A stretch of 64,000 nucleotides of DNA from Scytonema sp045865695 (GCF_045865695.1 NZ_BAACAP010000196.1:1-64000); one strand, 5' to 3'; shown: positions 52,285 to 62,712, numbered from the stretch's first letter. The notes: generated by a model from the letters alone, not told the origin. Made by a program: numbers and translations.

Positions 52285-53586
52285 AGTATCTGGCAGTTCC
52301 GATTCTACAAACCTGAGAGGGGGATATTGGTAAGCAACAACTGTTGTTAGCATAGTGAGAACTCCTATGATGATGAATAATAGACCAATACCTCGACCCA
52401 GTCCGATGCCAATGATTTGTCCTATGCTTCGAGCTAAGGGACTGTTGGTAGCCATTAGGGGTTCAAAGATACGGTCAGCTAAAGGTCCGGCTAGAGCATA
52501 ACCAAGGAGCAAAGATGCTCCAGTCAAGGCTGAATTTAAGGCGAAAACCCTTCCTTGGATAGCAACCGGAACTTTCTTTTGAAAGATAACTACGGCTCCG
52601 CCGTTGACCGGGGGAATGCAAAGGAGGAAGAAAAAAGTGGCAGTGGCTAAGAGTGGGGCAGAGGGACGCAATCCGGCAACTAGAACGGACAGTCCGCACA
52701 GCAGCATGAAGCCAAACACTCTGTTGATACGGTGCTGTCCTCCCCTCCAAACACCCATGACCAGACTACCAACCACCATGCCGATACCGCCAATTGATAG
52801 GATTGTCCCAAGAACAGCAGGCGAGGTGAAGGATAGCACCAGTGGTGTGGTTAGGACGCTAACAAATCCCAAAAGAAAGTTGGTGGTAGCCAAAAAAATG
52901 AGTAGCCCTAATAGTCCGGGTCTTTTCATAATGTAGGAAAAACCATAAGCAGCCTCGCTAAGTAACGCTCCTTTCCCCAATTTTTCTGCTCCTGTAGTCT
53001 TAATATCGGGAAATCGAACCAAAAGCAAGGTGAGGAGGGCGCATAGGAAGCTGGCAAAGTCGAGGAGAATAACACCTTGAAGTTGAATGGTTACTACTAA
53101 TAGACCTCCTAACACGGGTGAGATCAACCGGGCAATAGCTTGCCCCAGTTGGATCGTCCCACTAGCGCGGTCAAGATGTTGCGACGGTACGAGTTGGGTA
53201 GTGGCAGCAGTATAAGCTGGCAACTGAAAGGCATTAAAGGTGTAACTGATAGCAGCTAACAAGTAAATATGCCACATTTCCAGTCGATGCATGGCGAGTA
53301 GGAGGGCGATGGTCGCAATACTTACAGCAGCACCAGAGTTACTGACAATCATACAAGAACGGCGATTCCAACGGTCTACTAACGCACCAGCCAAGGGAGA
53401 GATGGCAATGCGCGGTATAGTAGCGAATAGTAAAATGAGGGCTAAGTCAGTAGCTGACCCAGTGCGTTGATATACCCAGATACTCAAGGCAAAGCTAGTG
53501 AGACCAGAGCCGATCTCAGAGACGATCTGTCCAAACCAAATGATGATGAACAGACGCATTCCTATAGTTGTTGGATGTTGCGCCAT
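52261..53586 (-). CDS. MFS exporter of the FAAL-PKS-NRPS operon
   Basis: 441 residues from the ATG at 53586, preceded by AAGGA, ten bases after the NRPS stop. Twelve helices; LAGALVDRWNRRSCMIVSNSGAAV is the loop 2-3 motif of macrolide-efflux (MefA/enterobactin exporter) type carriers. Close linkage to the synthetase genes suggests it exports the product or gives self-resistance. Confidence 0.87.
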   Translation of the reverse strand: MAQHPTTIGMRLFIIIWFGQIVSEIGSGLTSFALSIWVYQRTGSATDLALILLFATIPRIAISPLAGALVDRWNRRSCMIVSNSGAAVSIATIALLLAMHRLEMWHIYLLAAISYTFNAFQLPAYTAATTQLVPSQHLDRASGTIQLGQAIARLISPVLGGLLVVTIQLQGVILLDFASFLCALLTLLLVRFPDIKTTGAEKLGKGALLSEAAYGFSYIMKRPGLLGLLIFLATTNFLLGFVSVLTTPLVLSFTSPAVLGTILSIGGIGMVVGSLVMGVWRGGQHRINRVFGFMLLCGLSVLVAGLRPSAPLLATATFFFLLCIPPVNGGAVVIFQKKVPVAIQGRVFALNSALTGASLLLGYALAGPLADRIFEPLMATNSPLARSIGQIIGIGLGRGIGLLFIIIGVLTMLTTVVAYQYPPLRFVESELPDTSTRIHEK

Positions 53587-53596
53587 CCCTGATTCC

Positions 53597-56500
53597 TTAA
53601 TCATCTGCTTGTGACCGTTCAATACAGATTGTTAGCTGTTCTGCTAGAACCTGGACGTGAGGTTCATTCAACATTGTGTTATGATTACCAGGAACAAAGT
53701 GGAGCTTTAAAGGTTGAGCAGAAAACTTGTCCCAGTCCAATCCCAATTCATCTAACATCTCAGAGTAGTCATTACTAACAGCATCAATCTCGCTAGCCTT
53801 GAAAAACGTAACCCGAGCGGGATAAATTGCTTGTGGCATATAAACAGAAGCAGATTGATAGTTAGTTTTGAAGACTTGCATCATACGTCGAAGTTGCTTG
53901 ATGCCAACATCGGCAGGCAGTAGATTCACCATTTGCAATCGCTGTTTGAAGTAGTTCAGTTGCTCGTCTGGAGCAAGAACTTTGAGAGCTTCTTCAGATA
54001 CGTTTAAGCTTTTTCCGTAAATGTTTTCATATATGCTAGCGATCGCGTTCAGCCATGCAGCATCATCGCCATCAAAATCGAGTTTATTTGTTTTGTAACC
54101 AGGTGCACTAGAATCTAAAAGGGCTAGTAAAGCCACCTCATATCCCTGCTGATGTAACTGAGTCGCCATCTCAAAAGCTACCATTCCGCCAAAGGAATGA
54201 CCGCCCAAAAGGTACGGTCCAGAGGGTTGAATGGACTGTATTGCTTCAATGAAATAAGCTGCCATATCCTCGATTCGTCTGTGCGGCTTTGATTGCCCAT
54301 CAAGACCGAGTGGTTGCAATCCATAAAATGGTTGCTCTTTACCTAAATGATGTGCCAGATTGTATAAATAGGTAGTATTGCCCTCAACTCCAGGCACGCA
54401 GAAGAAAGGTCGCTGAGAACCATTAGGCTGAATAGGTACTAAAGCAGACCAATCTAAATCATCTATCGGTTGGCGAAGAATAGTCGCTAGTCGTTCAATA
54501 GTTGAGTTTTGGAAGAGTGTTGCTAAGGGTAGATTTTTCTTGAATTGCTGCTCAATCCGAGTCATGAGTTGCACGGCTAAAAGAGAATGACCACCCAAAT
54601 CAAAGAAGTCATCCTTTACTCCAACAGGATGGACATTTAGAACTTCTGCCCAGATTTGTGCTAGTTGTTGTTCCACGATGTCAAGAGGTGGGACAAAACT
54701 AGTTTCTACAGCGAGTCGATTTGTATCAGGTGTTGGCAGGGCACGGATGTCTAGCTTGCCGTTGGGAGTTAGTGGGAGGGACTCCAGGATGACGAATGCT
54801 GCTGGTATCATGTACTCAGGTAGCTTTGTTTTCAGGAAGGAGCGCAGTTCACTCTTGGTTACTGAGGTATCTATATCAAATACGACATACGCAATTAAGC
54901 GCTTGTCTCCAGGAGTATCTTCGCGAACGATAGCACAGCAACTGTTGACACCAGGGTGTTGAGTTAGTACTGCCTCAATTTCTCCTAGCTCAATGCGGAA
55001 ACCGCGTATTTTGACTTGGTAGTCCCTGCGACCTAGATACTCTATATTGCCATCTCCTAAGTAGCGTGCTAAATCTCCAGTGCGATATAATCGAGAACCT
55101 GGTTCTGGACTAAAGGGGTTGGGGATGAATTTTTCCGCTGTTGTTTCTGGGCGGTTGAGGTAGCCTAGAGCTAGACCTGCACCACTGATGTATAGTTCTC
55201 CTGGTACACCTATCGGTACTGGTTGCAAATCGGGGTTGAGTATGTAAATTTGCGTATTGGCAATTGGGCGACCTATGGGTACTGTTGTGAAATGACTCTG
55301 CGATCGGCATCGCCAAAATGTCACATCAATCGCTGCTTCTGTCGGACCATAGAGGTTATGCAGTTCGCATCCTAGATGGGCAAAGAAACGTTCTTGCAGT
55401 TCGATACTCAAGGGTTCTCCGCCACAAAATACATTTTTGAGAGATTGGCAGTTTGCCACTCGATCGTTTTCCAAAAGCATTCGCAGCAAGGAGGGCACAA
55501 GTTGCAATGTTGTAATCTTTTGCTCGACAATTGTCTGGATAAGATAATCACTGTCTTGATGTCCTCCTGGTCGAGCCATGACTAATTGTGCCCCAACTAA
55601 TAAGGGTGCGTAAAATTCCCAAACCGAAGCATCAAAGCTAAAGGGAGTTTTTTGCAGGACTTTATCTGTCTCGGTCAAGGGAAAGTTTGTTTGCATCCAG
55701 AGCATGTGATTGCAAATTGCTTGGTGCGGTAACATTACCCCTTTAGGTTTACCAGTCGTGCCAGAAGTATAAATAACATATACCAGGTTAGTTGGTAGCA
55801 CATCACTACTAGGATTGTCCTCAGACTGAGAAGTCCATGCATCGCCAGAAATATCTAAACAAACTACACCATCTGTGCGTGCAGCTTTTGGCAAGAGGTG
55901 TTGTTGAGTCAACACTAACGACACTTGTGCATCACTAAGTATGAACTCTAAACGCTCTTGAGGTAATTGCGGGTCGATTGGTACATAAGCCCCACCCGCT
56001 TTGAGAATACCCAACACTCCCACCACCATCTCGATAGAACGTTCCACACACAGACCAACCAACACCTCCGGTTCTACACCCAAACTCTGTAGGTAATGTG
56101 CTAGTTGGTTGGCACGGTTATTTAACTCTCGGTATGTCAGTTGTTGATTTTCAAACACAACTGCCACTGCATCCAGCGTGCGCTCTACTTGCTCCTCAAA
56201 CAACTGATGGATGCACTTATCCTGGGGATAATCTTTTTGAGTATCGTTCCATTCTACGAGCAACTGCTGTCGCTCGTCTTGTGTGAGCAAGGGCAATTGC
56301 CAAATTTCCTGCTGTGGATTCGCCACAATCGCTGCGAGCAATGTTTGGAAATGTTCTGCCATCCGCTCGATAGTGCTGGCATCAAACAAGTCAGTATTAT
56401 ATGTCCAAATACCTCTGAGTGGTCTTGTAATATCAAAAATGAGCAAACTTAAATCCAAGATAGCTGCTCGTGACTCTATAATAATGGACTCTACTATTAA

Positions 56501-57799
56501 TCCATCACTATCCATGAGTGATACTTGTCCCTCACTCTGGTGAGAGCGCTCCCAAGTGATTGCCACTTGTTCGAGTGGTGAACGGCTTAGATCGCGAAAC
56601 GGTTGCACTCGCTTGACCAGCAGGCCATAAGGATAGTCTTGGTGTTCTAGCGCATCTAACACACAAGCGCGGACTCGGTAAAGCAAATCTCGAAATGTCG
56701 GATTTCCAGAAAGATCCGCTCGCAAAACAACAGGATTAGCAAAGAAACCAACAATCTTTTCAAATTCAGCAAAGCTGCGACCAGCCGTTGGTGAGCCAAT
56801 TAGGATATCTTCTTGATTTGTATAGTGTAGTAACAGTACCTGGAATGCTGCTAGTATAATTGTATAAAGAGTTACGCCTTCTACTTTTGCTAGATCTAAG
56901 AGCTTGTGGGTTAGTTTTTCTTCCAGAACGAAAGGGTAGGAAGCACCTTCATAAGTCTGTACTGGTGGTCTTGGTCGATCTGTTGGCAGATTCAGTATCG
57001 GTAACTCACCAGTTAACTGCTTTTGCCAGTAGTTCCACAACCGCTCTCCTTCCTGACTCGCTAGCATTTGGTTTTCCCACTGCACGTAATCTTTGTATTG
57101 CAGGTTTTGGGGTGGGAGTGCTACCCGTTGACCTGTCTTGAAAGCTTCATAAAACATCCTGAGTTCACTGACAAGCAATTCCAAAGACCAGAAATCCACT
57201 ACTATGTGGTGTGCCGTCATTAGTAGAATCACTTCCTTTACAACTGACGTATCTGTTAAGGTGTTTTTAATCAACAAATTAAAGCGGATTACAGGTCCGT
57301 TGCTCAAGTCGAAGGGGCGATCGCTTTCACTCACAATCCAGTTGTGGAAGTCATCTTTGCTCCCATTAGTAGCTTCTTGCACGCTAAAGCAGACTTCTTG
57401 ATTTTCTTGAATTGTTTGCACTGGTTCACCGTGCTGTGCGGTGTAAGTAGTTCTCAGAATTGAATGGCGCTCAATTAAGGCTTGAGCTGCCTGTCGCAAT
57501 GCTGGAATGTCTACATTCAACATTAAGCGTGCTGCATATCGAACGTTGTAAGCAGAACTATTGGGTGCCAATTGATAGAAGAACCAAAGTGCTTTTTGCC
57601 TATGGGAAAGAGGGTCAGTTTTTGCAGTGTCAGTACGCTTTTGCAGCGAGTAAATAATTTCTTCTTTATGTTGCTTAATTTGGGTCAATAACTCAGGGGT
57701 TAATACATCTTCGGGAGCTTCGTAGCACAGTTTGTCGCCATTAACCCATAATTCTATACCTGTTGCCGAAAGACTTTGGATAAACTCTACCAAATTCAT
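53597..57799 (-). CDS. NRPS module: docking-C-A-PCP-TE
   Basis: 1400 residues. 1-50 is a TubC-type docking domain; condensation domain about 60-500 with HHIVVDFWS (His, Asp kept); adenylation domain about 525-1030 (YTSGTTGKPKG, GELYISGAGLALGYLNRP, KIRGFRIELGEIE); carrier about 1045-1115 (DLGGHSLLAVQL); thioesterase about 1130-1400 (GGHSFGGM with nucleophile Ser, His in PGNHNTML). By hand alignment with GrsA the pocket reads D-A-W-Q-F-G-L-I-D, which matches a known glutamine code. It overlaps the PKS stop by ATGA. The TE would release the product as acid or lactone. Confidence 0.93.
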   Translation of the reverse strand: MNLVEFIQSLSATGIELWVNGDKLCYEAPEDVLTPELLTQIKQHKEEIIYSLQKRTDTAKTDPLSHRQKALWFFYQLAPNSSAYNVRYAARLMLNVDIPALRQAAQALIERHSILRTTYTAQHGEPVQTIQENQEVCFSVQEATNGSKDDFHNWIVSESDRPFDLSNGPVIRFNLLIKNTLTDTSVVKEVILLMTAHHIVVDFWSLELLVSELRMFYEAFKTGQRVALPPQNLQYKDYVQWENQMLASQEGERLWNYWQKQLTGELPILNLPTDRPRPPVQTYEGASYPFVLEEKLTHKLLDLAKVEGVTLYTIILAAFQVLLLHYTNQEDILIGSPTAGRSFAEFEKIVGFFANPVVLRADLSGNPTFRDLLYRVRACVLDALEHQDYPYGLLVKRVQPFRDLSRSPLEQVAITWERSHQSEGQVSLMDSDGLIVESIIIESRAAILDLSLLIFDITRPLRGIWTYNTDLFDASTIERMAEHFQTLLAAIVANPQQEIWQLPLLTQDERQQLLVEWNDTQKDYPQDKCIHQLFEEQVERTLDAVAVVFENQQLTYRELNNRANQLAHYLQSLGVEPEVLVGLCVERSIEMVVGVLGILKAGGAYVPIDPQLPQERLEFILSDAQVSLVLTQQHLLPKAARTDGVVCLDISGDAWTSQSEDNPSSDVLPTNLVYVIYTSGTTGKPKGVMLPHQAICNHMLWMQTNFPLTETDKVLQKTPFSFDASVWEFYAPLLVGAQLVMARPGGHQDSDYLIQTIVEQKITTLQLVPSLLRMLLENDRVANCQSLKNVFCGGEPLSIELQERFFAHLGCELHNLYGPTEAAIDVTFWRCRSQSHFTTVPIGRPIANTQIYILNPDLQPVPIGVPGELYISGAGLALGYLNRPETTAEKFIPNPFSPEPGSRLYRTGDLARYLGDGNIEYLGRRDYQVKIRGFRIELGEIEAVLTQHPGVNSCCAIVREDTPGDKRLIAYVVFDIDTSVTKSELRSFLKTKLPEYMIPAAFVILESLPLTPNGKLDIRALPTPDTNRLAVETSFVPPLDIVEQQLAQIWAEVLNVHPVGVKDDFFDLGGHSLLAVQLMTRIEQQFKKNLPLATLFQNSTIERLATILRQPIDDLDWSALVPIQPNGSQRPFFCVPGVEGNTTYLYNLAHHLGKEQPFYGLQPLGLDGQSKPHRRIEDMAAYFIEAIQSIQPSGPYLLGGHSFGGMVAFEMATQLHQQGYEVALLALLDSSAPGYKTNKLDFDGDDAAWLNAIASIYENIYGKSLNVSEEALKVLAPDEQLNYFKQRLQMVNLLPADVGIKQLRRMMQVFKTNYQSASVYMPQAIYPARVTFFKASEIDAVSNDYSEMLDELGLDWDKFSAQPLKLHFVPGNHNTMLNEPHVQVLAEQLTICIERSQADD

Positions 57800-60700
57800 A
57801 ACTCACCTCTAATCCTGCTGTTCTTACTAGATGTAGTCGTGGGTGTAACAAATGCCTTTGAAGTCGAATTAACTTTGAAAAGTTGCTCGCTCACAAGTTT
57901 TGTTAAACCAACGACACTCAGACCATCCAAGAACTTTGTTACCGGGATGTCCACCCCTAACTCTGCTCTCAGAAGATTTCTCAGTTCGATAACCATCAGG
58001 GAATCAAATCCAGTGCGGTTAAGAGGCTCATCAATGTTTAGCCCAGATATAGTGATTCCTAAAGCTTTGGCAATTTGCTGTTGAAGGTAAGTAATTAACA
58101 GCGATCGGCTTTGGTCTTTTGAATTGGCTTTTATTTGGTCTAAAAGTTGTGGAGACTTGACTTTTTGTTGCTCGTGTGTATAAATCGATTTCTGTGCCTG
58201 TTGAGCTATTTCAGAAACGAAGTTGGGATAAGATGAGGGTGAGAATTGCTGCAAAAACTTCGACCAGTTAACTTGCATCACCCCTACCTGAGGCGCATCT
58301 TGTAATAACAAATTTTCTAGAATGCTTAGTGCCTGCTGTGATTCTATAGGCTTTATCCCCTTGGTTGCCCATTGAACCTCACCCCTGCTACCAATTGCCT
58401 TTGCCATCCCTACCATCGACCAAGGTCCCCAGTTAATACTTAACCCAGGTAAACTCAAAGATCTGCGATAATTAGCGAGAGTATCTAAAAAGGCATTAGC
58501 AGCCGCATAATTTGCTAAACCTGCAGAACCAAGTATGGATGCAACTGACGAAAAAAGCACGAAGAAGTCTAAAGGTAAGTCTTGTGTAAGAGTATGCAAA
58601 TTCCATGCTCCGCTCACCTTAGGTGCAAAAACTTTGGCAAACAGTTGCCATTGATGATCCACCAGTAGTCGGTCTTCAACAACACCAGCAGTGTGGATAA
58701 TACCCCTTAACTGTGGCATTGATGTTTTGATTTGATTGAGTAAAGAAGTGACTTCCTCTTCTTTTGATACATCTGTCTGAATAATTACAACTTGAGTTCC
58801 TACCTCTTCAAGTCTACTCAAGATTGCTGTAGCAGCTTCATTAGGACTGCTACGCCCTACCAAAACTAAGTGCTTTGCCCCATGCTCTACCATCCATTGT
58901 GCTACCAGTAAACCAATCCCACCAAGACCACCCGTAACTAAGTAGGTAGCATCGGCTTTTAGCTGCAGAGATTTTTTGACAATTTTATCGCTGCGTACTA
59001 ATCGGTCAACATACCGTTGCCCATTGCGAAAAGCAACACGAGCGCCACTTGTTAGCTTGTGCGAACAAATTTCTGCAAAAAGGCTTTGTGCATTGTTATT
59101 TCCTCCTGGGTCTAGATCCACCAGAGTACAGTGAAATTGTGGATACTCATTTGTAATTACTTTTCCTAATCCCCACACAGGCGATTGGGCTATCCCAAGA
59201 AGAGTAGATTCTACACCCACTCGTTGCGCTCCTTTTGTCACCAGCCATAAGGTAGGGGGCTGGGAAAATTCTTTACCAATCAAAGACTGGACTAGGGACA
59301 AAGCACCGCCACATCCTGTTTGCGAAGCCACCTCTAAATCTGCTACTGTTAAAGCGTCTGCCGAAACTGTATCTAAGCTCCACAAATAAACGACTCCACG
59401 CCAAGGAGTTTTATTTGTAGCCACTTGTTCCAGTAGTTGTTGAAAGTCTTCTGCTAAGGCTGGGTTAATGCTGAACTCTTGCGCTGCTATCTGTTTATAC
59501 TCCTTACCAGGGAAGACCAGGATACATACTTGTTTTTGTGAACGCAACAGTTCACTTAACTGCTCACCAATACCTTGATTGTCAGCAAAAATTAGCCAAC
59601 TTCCTAATTCTGTTTTCGTTTCCGTATATAATTGATTGTGCTGCGACATCAACCGCTGTGCTTGAGGCTTTGGGCGATGCTCCTTTGGAGCCGCTTCGCG
59701 AACGCGAATTTCTTCCACAGCAGGTATGTAATCTCCAATTGACTGCTCCTGTATACTCCCTTGAGGTCGCCAAACTATTTCATAGCACAAGTCTTGGATG
59801 ATGTCTGGTATCAGGTGTTGCTTGTGTTCCTTGACTAAGACTGATAACAGTTCGGGCAGTAATTTTATCTGTTCGGTTGAAAAATTCCCTGCCTTTTGCA
59901 CTAACTGAGTTAACTGTTCGGTATCTCCCAAGTCAAGCAATTTAGCGATCGGAGTTTGACTATTTTCTCCAGATAAAGACTCTGCTTGTTGATATCTTGG
60001 TTCGGAAGTTTCAACCCAATAGCGTTGTCTGTGCCAGGGATAAGTTGGCAAGCTTATTAACTCTCGCCCACAGTCCCTGTCAAAACCAGACCAGTCTACA
60101 GATACTCCACAGGTATATAATTTTCCTAAACTCTGGAGCATTTGCTGCCAATCATCCTGTCCTTGACGCAAACTGGGAAGCCAAACGCCTACTCCTTCTG
60201 AAAGACAGTTACGTCCCATCCCCAACAAAGTAGGTTTTGGTCCAATCTCAACAAACATCTCATAACCTAAGGCGTGAAGCGTTTTTAAACTGTCAGCAAA
60301 TTGTACGCACTCGCGTAAGTGTTTCCCCCAATACTCGGGCGTAATATCTTCTTTAGTTAATCGTTCTGCTGTTAGATTGGAAATTAAATCAATTTGAGGA
60401 GCAGCATATGTAATACTAGCAGCAATTTGATGGAATTCTGCCAGCATTGGTTCCATCAAAGGTGAGTGGAATGCGTGGGAAACCTGTAGCTTTTTTGTCT
60501 TTATTCCTTCTGCTTCCAAGGCAGTACAGATTGACAAAACAGCTTGCCGTTCTCCAGAAATTACAGTGTTTTGAGGTGTATTTATAGCAGCAAATGCTAC
60601 TTTTTTAGAGTTAATTTCAGTAATAGCCCGTATAGTATCTGACGTCGCCAACACTACGGCCATTTCTCCATCTGGCGGTAAACCCTGCATCAAGCGGCTT

Positions 60701-62667
60701 CTTTCAGCAATCAATTTCAGTCCATCTTCCAGACTGAAGACTCCCGCTACAGTTGCAGCAACGTATTCTCCTAAACTATGACCCATTACGGCGGTGGGTA
60801 CGATTCCCCAAGATTTCCAAAGCTCGAAGAGTGCATATTCAATGGCAAATAAAGCTGGTTGGGTGTAAGCAGTCTGGTCTAATAGCGAAGTCTCTTCCGG
60901 TTCAGGGTAAAGAACGCTTAGCAGTGACTCGCCCAGATAAGAACGTAAAATTTCATCACAACGGTCTAAGGTTTGCCGAAAGACAGGCGCAGTTTCGTAG
61001 AGTTGGCGTCCCATGCCAATATATTGCGAACCTTGTCCGGTAAATAAAAATGCGACTTTTGGACGCTTCTTGCTTTTTACCTGACCCCTGACAACTGTTG
61101 TAGTCTCCAGATCGGCAGTAAAAGCAGATAGTTCTGTTTGCAACTGCACCTTAGAGTCACCAATAATAGCAAGGCGGTAGTCAAAATGCGATCGCCTCGT
61201 GTTAGCAGTAAAACAGATATCTTTGAGAGCTTCCTCAGGTTGATTAATTAAGAATTCCTGATAACGTTGTGCAAGTTCACGTAAAGCATCCTCACTTTTA
61301 GCTGACAGGGTAAGAAGATGCACCGGACGAGAGTCAGACGCGGAGGGGAAAACAGTCCCCGTGTCCCCGTGTCTCCGCGTCCCCGTGTCCTCCAAGGGTG
61401 CTTCTGCCAAAACCACATGAGCATTTGTACCGCCAAAACCAAAGGAACTTACCCCAGCTAATGCCAAATCATTTCCTTGTGGCCAAGGCTCTAAGGTTTG
61501 TTGAACTCGTAGCGGCAGTTTATCAAAGGGAATATAAGGATTTGGCTTTTGGAAATGCAAATTTGGTGGAATTTGTCGGTGTTTGAGAGACAACGCCACT
61601 TTAATCAACCCAGCAATTCCCGCCGCTGCTTCTAAGTGACCAATATTGGTTTTAACCGAACCAACAGCACAGTAGTTTCCAGGGGGTCGATCCTGTGCCA
61701 GCACCTCTCCCAAAGCGCTCATTTCCATAGGATCTCCCAGCGATGTGCCCGTACCATGAGCTTCAATGTACTGCACCTGACCGGGCGAAACACCTGAGAG
61801 TTGGTAAGCAGAGCGTAGAACAGCTGACTGTGCTAGTGGATTTGGAGCGGTAAGTCCATTGCTACGCCCATCCTGGTTAACCGCACTTCCTTTAATAACA
61901 GCGTAAATGCGATCGCCATCAGCCAAAGCTTGCGATAGGGGTTTCAAAATGACCGCACCTGCGCCTTCGCCACGAACGTAACCATCTGCTCGGGCATCAA
62001 AGGTTTTGCAACGACCGTCAGGAGCTAAGAATCCTGCTTTGGCGAAGTTATTTGTAACTTTTGGCAACAATAAGGCATTCACTCCTCCAGCTACTGCAAG
62101 AGTAGACTCTTGATTCCATAAGCTAAGACAAGCATAGTGAACCGCAACCAGTGAAGAGGAGCAAGCCGTATCAAACGCTACGCTTGGTCCGGTGAAGTTA
62201 AACACGTAGGAAATACGGTTAGCTGCTATGGAATGAGAAGTCCCAATAGTCATATAGATGTCTTGACCGGAATTACCCGATGTCAACATAGAAAAATCTT
62301 GAGTTGATATTCCAATAAAGACACCTGTTTGCGTACCTGCTAGATGCTTCGGTATTTGCCCAGCGTCTTCTAATGCTTCCCATGTAACCTCCAGCAACAA
62401 CCGCTGCTGGGGGTCCATGCTAGCAGCTTCCCGTGAAGAAATACCAAAGAATTTTGGGTCAAACCGATCTACCTGCTCTAGAAAACCGCCCCAACGAGTA
62501 TTTACTTTGTCTAATTTTTCTGTGTCTGGATTTAAGTCCCACCGAGAAGGAGGCATTTCTGTAATAGCATCTATACCATGGAGTAGGAGATGCCAAAACT
62601 TTTCTGGACTATTAGCTTTAGGAAAACGACATCCTATTCCAATGATGGCGATTGGTTCTCTATTCAT
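57796..62667 (-). CDS. Type I polyketide synthase: KS-AT-KR-ACP
   Basis: 1623 residues. KS 4-427 (Cys in DTACSSSL near 167, EAHGTGT near 302, NIGHLEAA near 344); AT 530-830 (GHSLGEY near 629; HAFHSP near 734 points to malonyl-CoA); no dehydratase or enoylreductase; KR about 1235-1420 (TGGLGGIG, SSVASILGSAGLANYAAANAF with catalytic Ser/Tyr); ACP 1530-1600 (GFDSLMVIEL, phosphopantetheine Ser). One round of extension with ketoreduction gives a 3-hydroxyacyl chain. The KS-AT linker carries a translated octamer tract, and the AT-KR linker an in-frame 24-bp insert. Confidence 0.94.
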   Translation of the reverse strand: MNREPIAIIGIGCRFPKANSPEKFWHLLLHGIDAITEMPPSRWDLNPDTEKLDKVNTRWGGFLEQVDRFDPKFFGISSREAASMDPQQRLLLEVTWEALEDAGQIPKHLAGTQTGVFIGISTQDFSMLTSGNSGQDIYMTIGTSHSIAANRISYVFNFTGPSVAFDTACSSSLVAVHYACLSLWNQESTLAVAGGVNALLLPKVTNNFAKAGFLAPDGRCKTFDARADGYVRGEGAGAVILKPLSQALADGDRIYAVIKGSAVNQDGRSNGLTAPNPLAQSAVLRSAYQLSGVSPGQVQYIEAHGTGTSLGDPMEMSALGEVLAQDRPPGNYCAVGSVKTNIGHLEAAAGIAGLIKVALSLKHRQIPPNLHFQKPNPYIPFDKLPLRVQQTLEPWPQGNDLALAGVSSFGFGGTNAHVVLAEAPLEDTGTRRHGDTGTVFPSASDSRPVHLLTLSAKSEDALRELAQRYQEFLINQPEEALKDICFTANTRRSHFDYRLAIIGDSKVQLQTELSAFTADLETTTVVRGQVKSKKRPKVAFLFTGQGSQYIGMGRQLYETAPVFRQTLDRCDEILRSYLGESLLSVLYPEPEETSLLDQTAYTQPALFAIEYALFELWKSWGIVPTAVMGHSLGEYVAATVAGVFSLEDGLKLIAERSRLMQGLPPDGEMAVVLATSDTIRAITEINSKKVAFAAINTPQNTVISGERQAVLSICTALEAEGIKTKKLQVSHAFHSPLMEPMLAEFHQIAASITYAAPQIDLISNLTAERLTKEDITPEYWGKHLRECVQFADSLKTLHALGYEMFVEIGPKPTLLGMGRNCLSEGVGVWLPSLRQGQDDWQQMLQSLGKLYTCGVSVDWSGFDRDCGRELISLPTYPWHRQRYWVETSEPRYQQAESLSGENSQTPIAKLLDLGDTEQLTQLVQKAGNFSTEQIKLLPELLSVLVKEHKQHLIPDIIQDLCYEIVWRPQGSIQEQSIGDYIPAVEEIRVREAAPKEHRPKPQAQRLMSQHNQLYTETKTELGSWLIFADNQGIGEQLSELLRSQKQVCILVFPGKEYKQIAAQEFSINPALAEDFQQLLEQVATNKTPWRGVVYLWSLDTVSADALTVADLEVASQTGCGGALSLVQSLIGKEFSQPPTLWLVTKGAQRVGVESTLLGIAQSPVWGLGKVITNEYPQFHCTLVDLDPGGNNNAQSLFAEICSHKLTSGARVAFRNGQRYVDRLVRSDKIVKKSLQLKADATYLVTGGLGGIGLLVAQWMVEHGAKHLVLVGRSSPNEAATAILSRLEEVGTQVVIIQTDVSKEEEVTSLLNQIKTSMPQLRGIIHTAGVVEDRLLVDHQWQLFAKVFAPKVSGAWNLHTLTQDLPLDFFVLFSSVASILGSAGLANYAAANAFLDTLANYRRSLSLPGLSINWGPWSMVGMAKAIGSRGEVQWATKGIKPIESQQALSILENLLLQDAPQVGVMQVNWSKFLQQFSPSSYPNFVSEIAQQAQKSIYTHEQQKVKSPQLLDQIKANSKDQSRSLLITYLQQQIAKALGITISGLNIDEPLNRTGFDSLMVIELRNLLRAELGVDIPVTKFLDGLSVVGLTKLVSEQLFKVNSTSKAFVTPTTTSSKNSRIRGEL
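59674..59705 (+). repeat. HIP1-embedded small dispersed repeat, 24-bp in-frame form in PKS linker
   Basis: GCGAT (59674-59678), insert 59679-59702 (GCTCC-TTT-GGAGC hairpin then CGCTTCGCGAA), CGC. It has the same layout as the 28-bp copies but its stem differs, and 24 bp keeps the frame, adding eight residues near VREAAPKEHRP. Confidence 0.75.
61357..61390. repeat. Tandem octamers CCCCGTGT inside the PKS gene
   Basis: CCCCGTGT, CCCCGTGT, CTCCGCGT, CCCCGTGT, CC. Read on the coding strand it gives EDTGTRRHGDTGT between KS and AT. Same unit as 14330-14360. Confidence 0.85.
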
Positions 62668-62712
62668 ACTCTTGGTTCTTGCGATCGATTAGCTTCATTT
62701 GATAACATTTGC

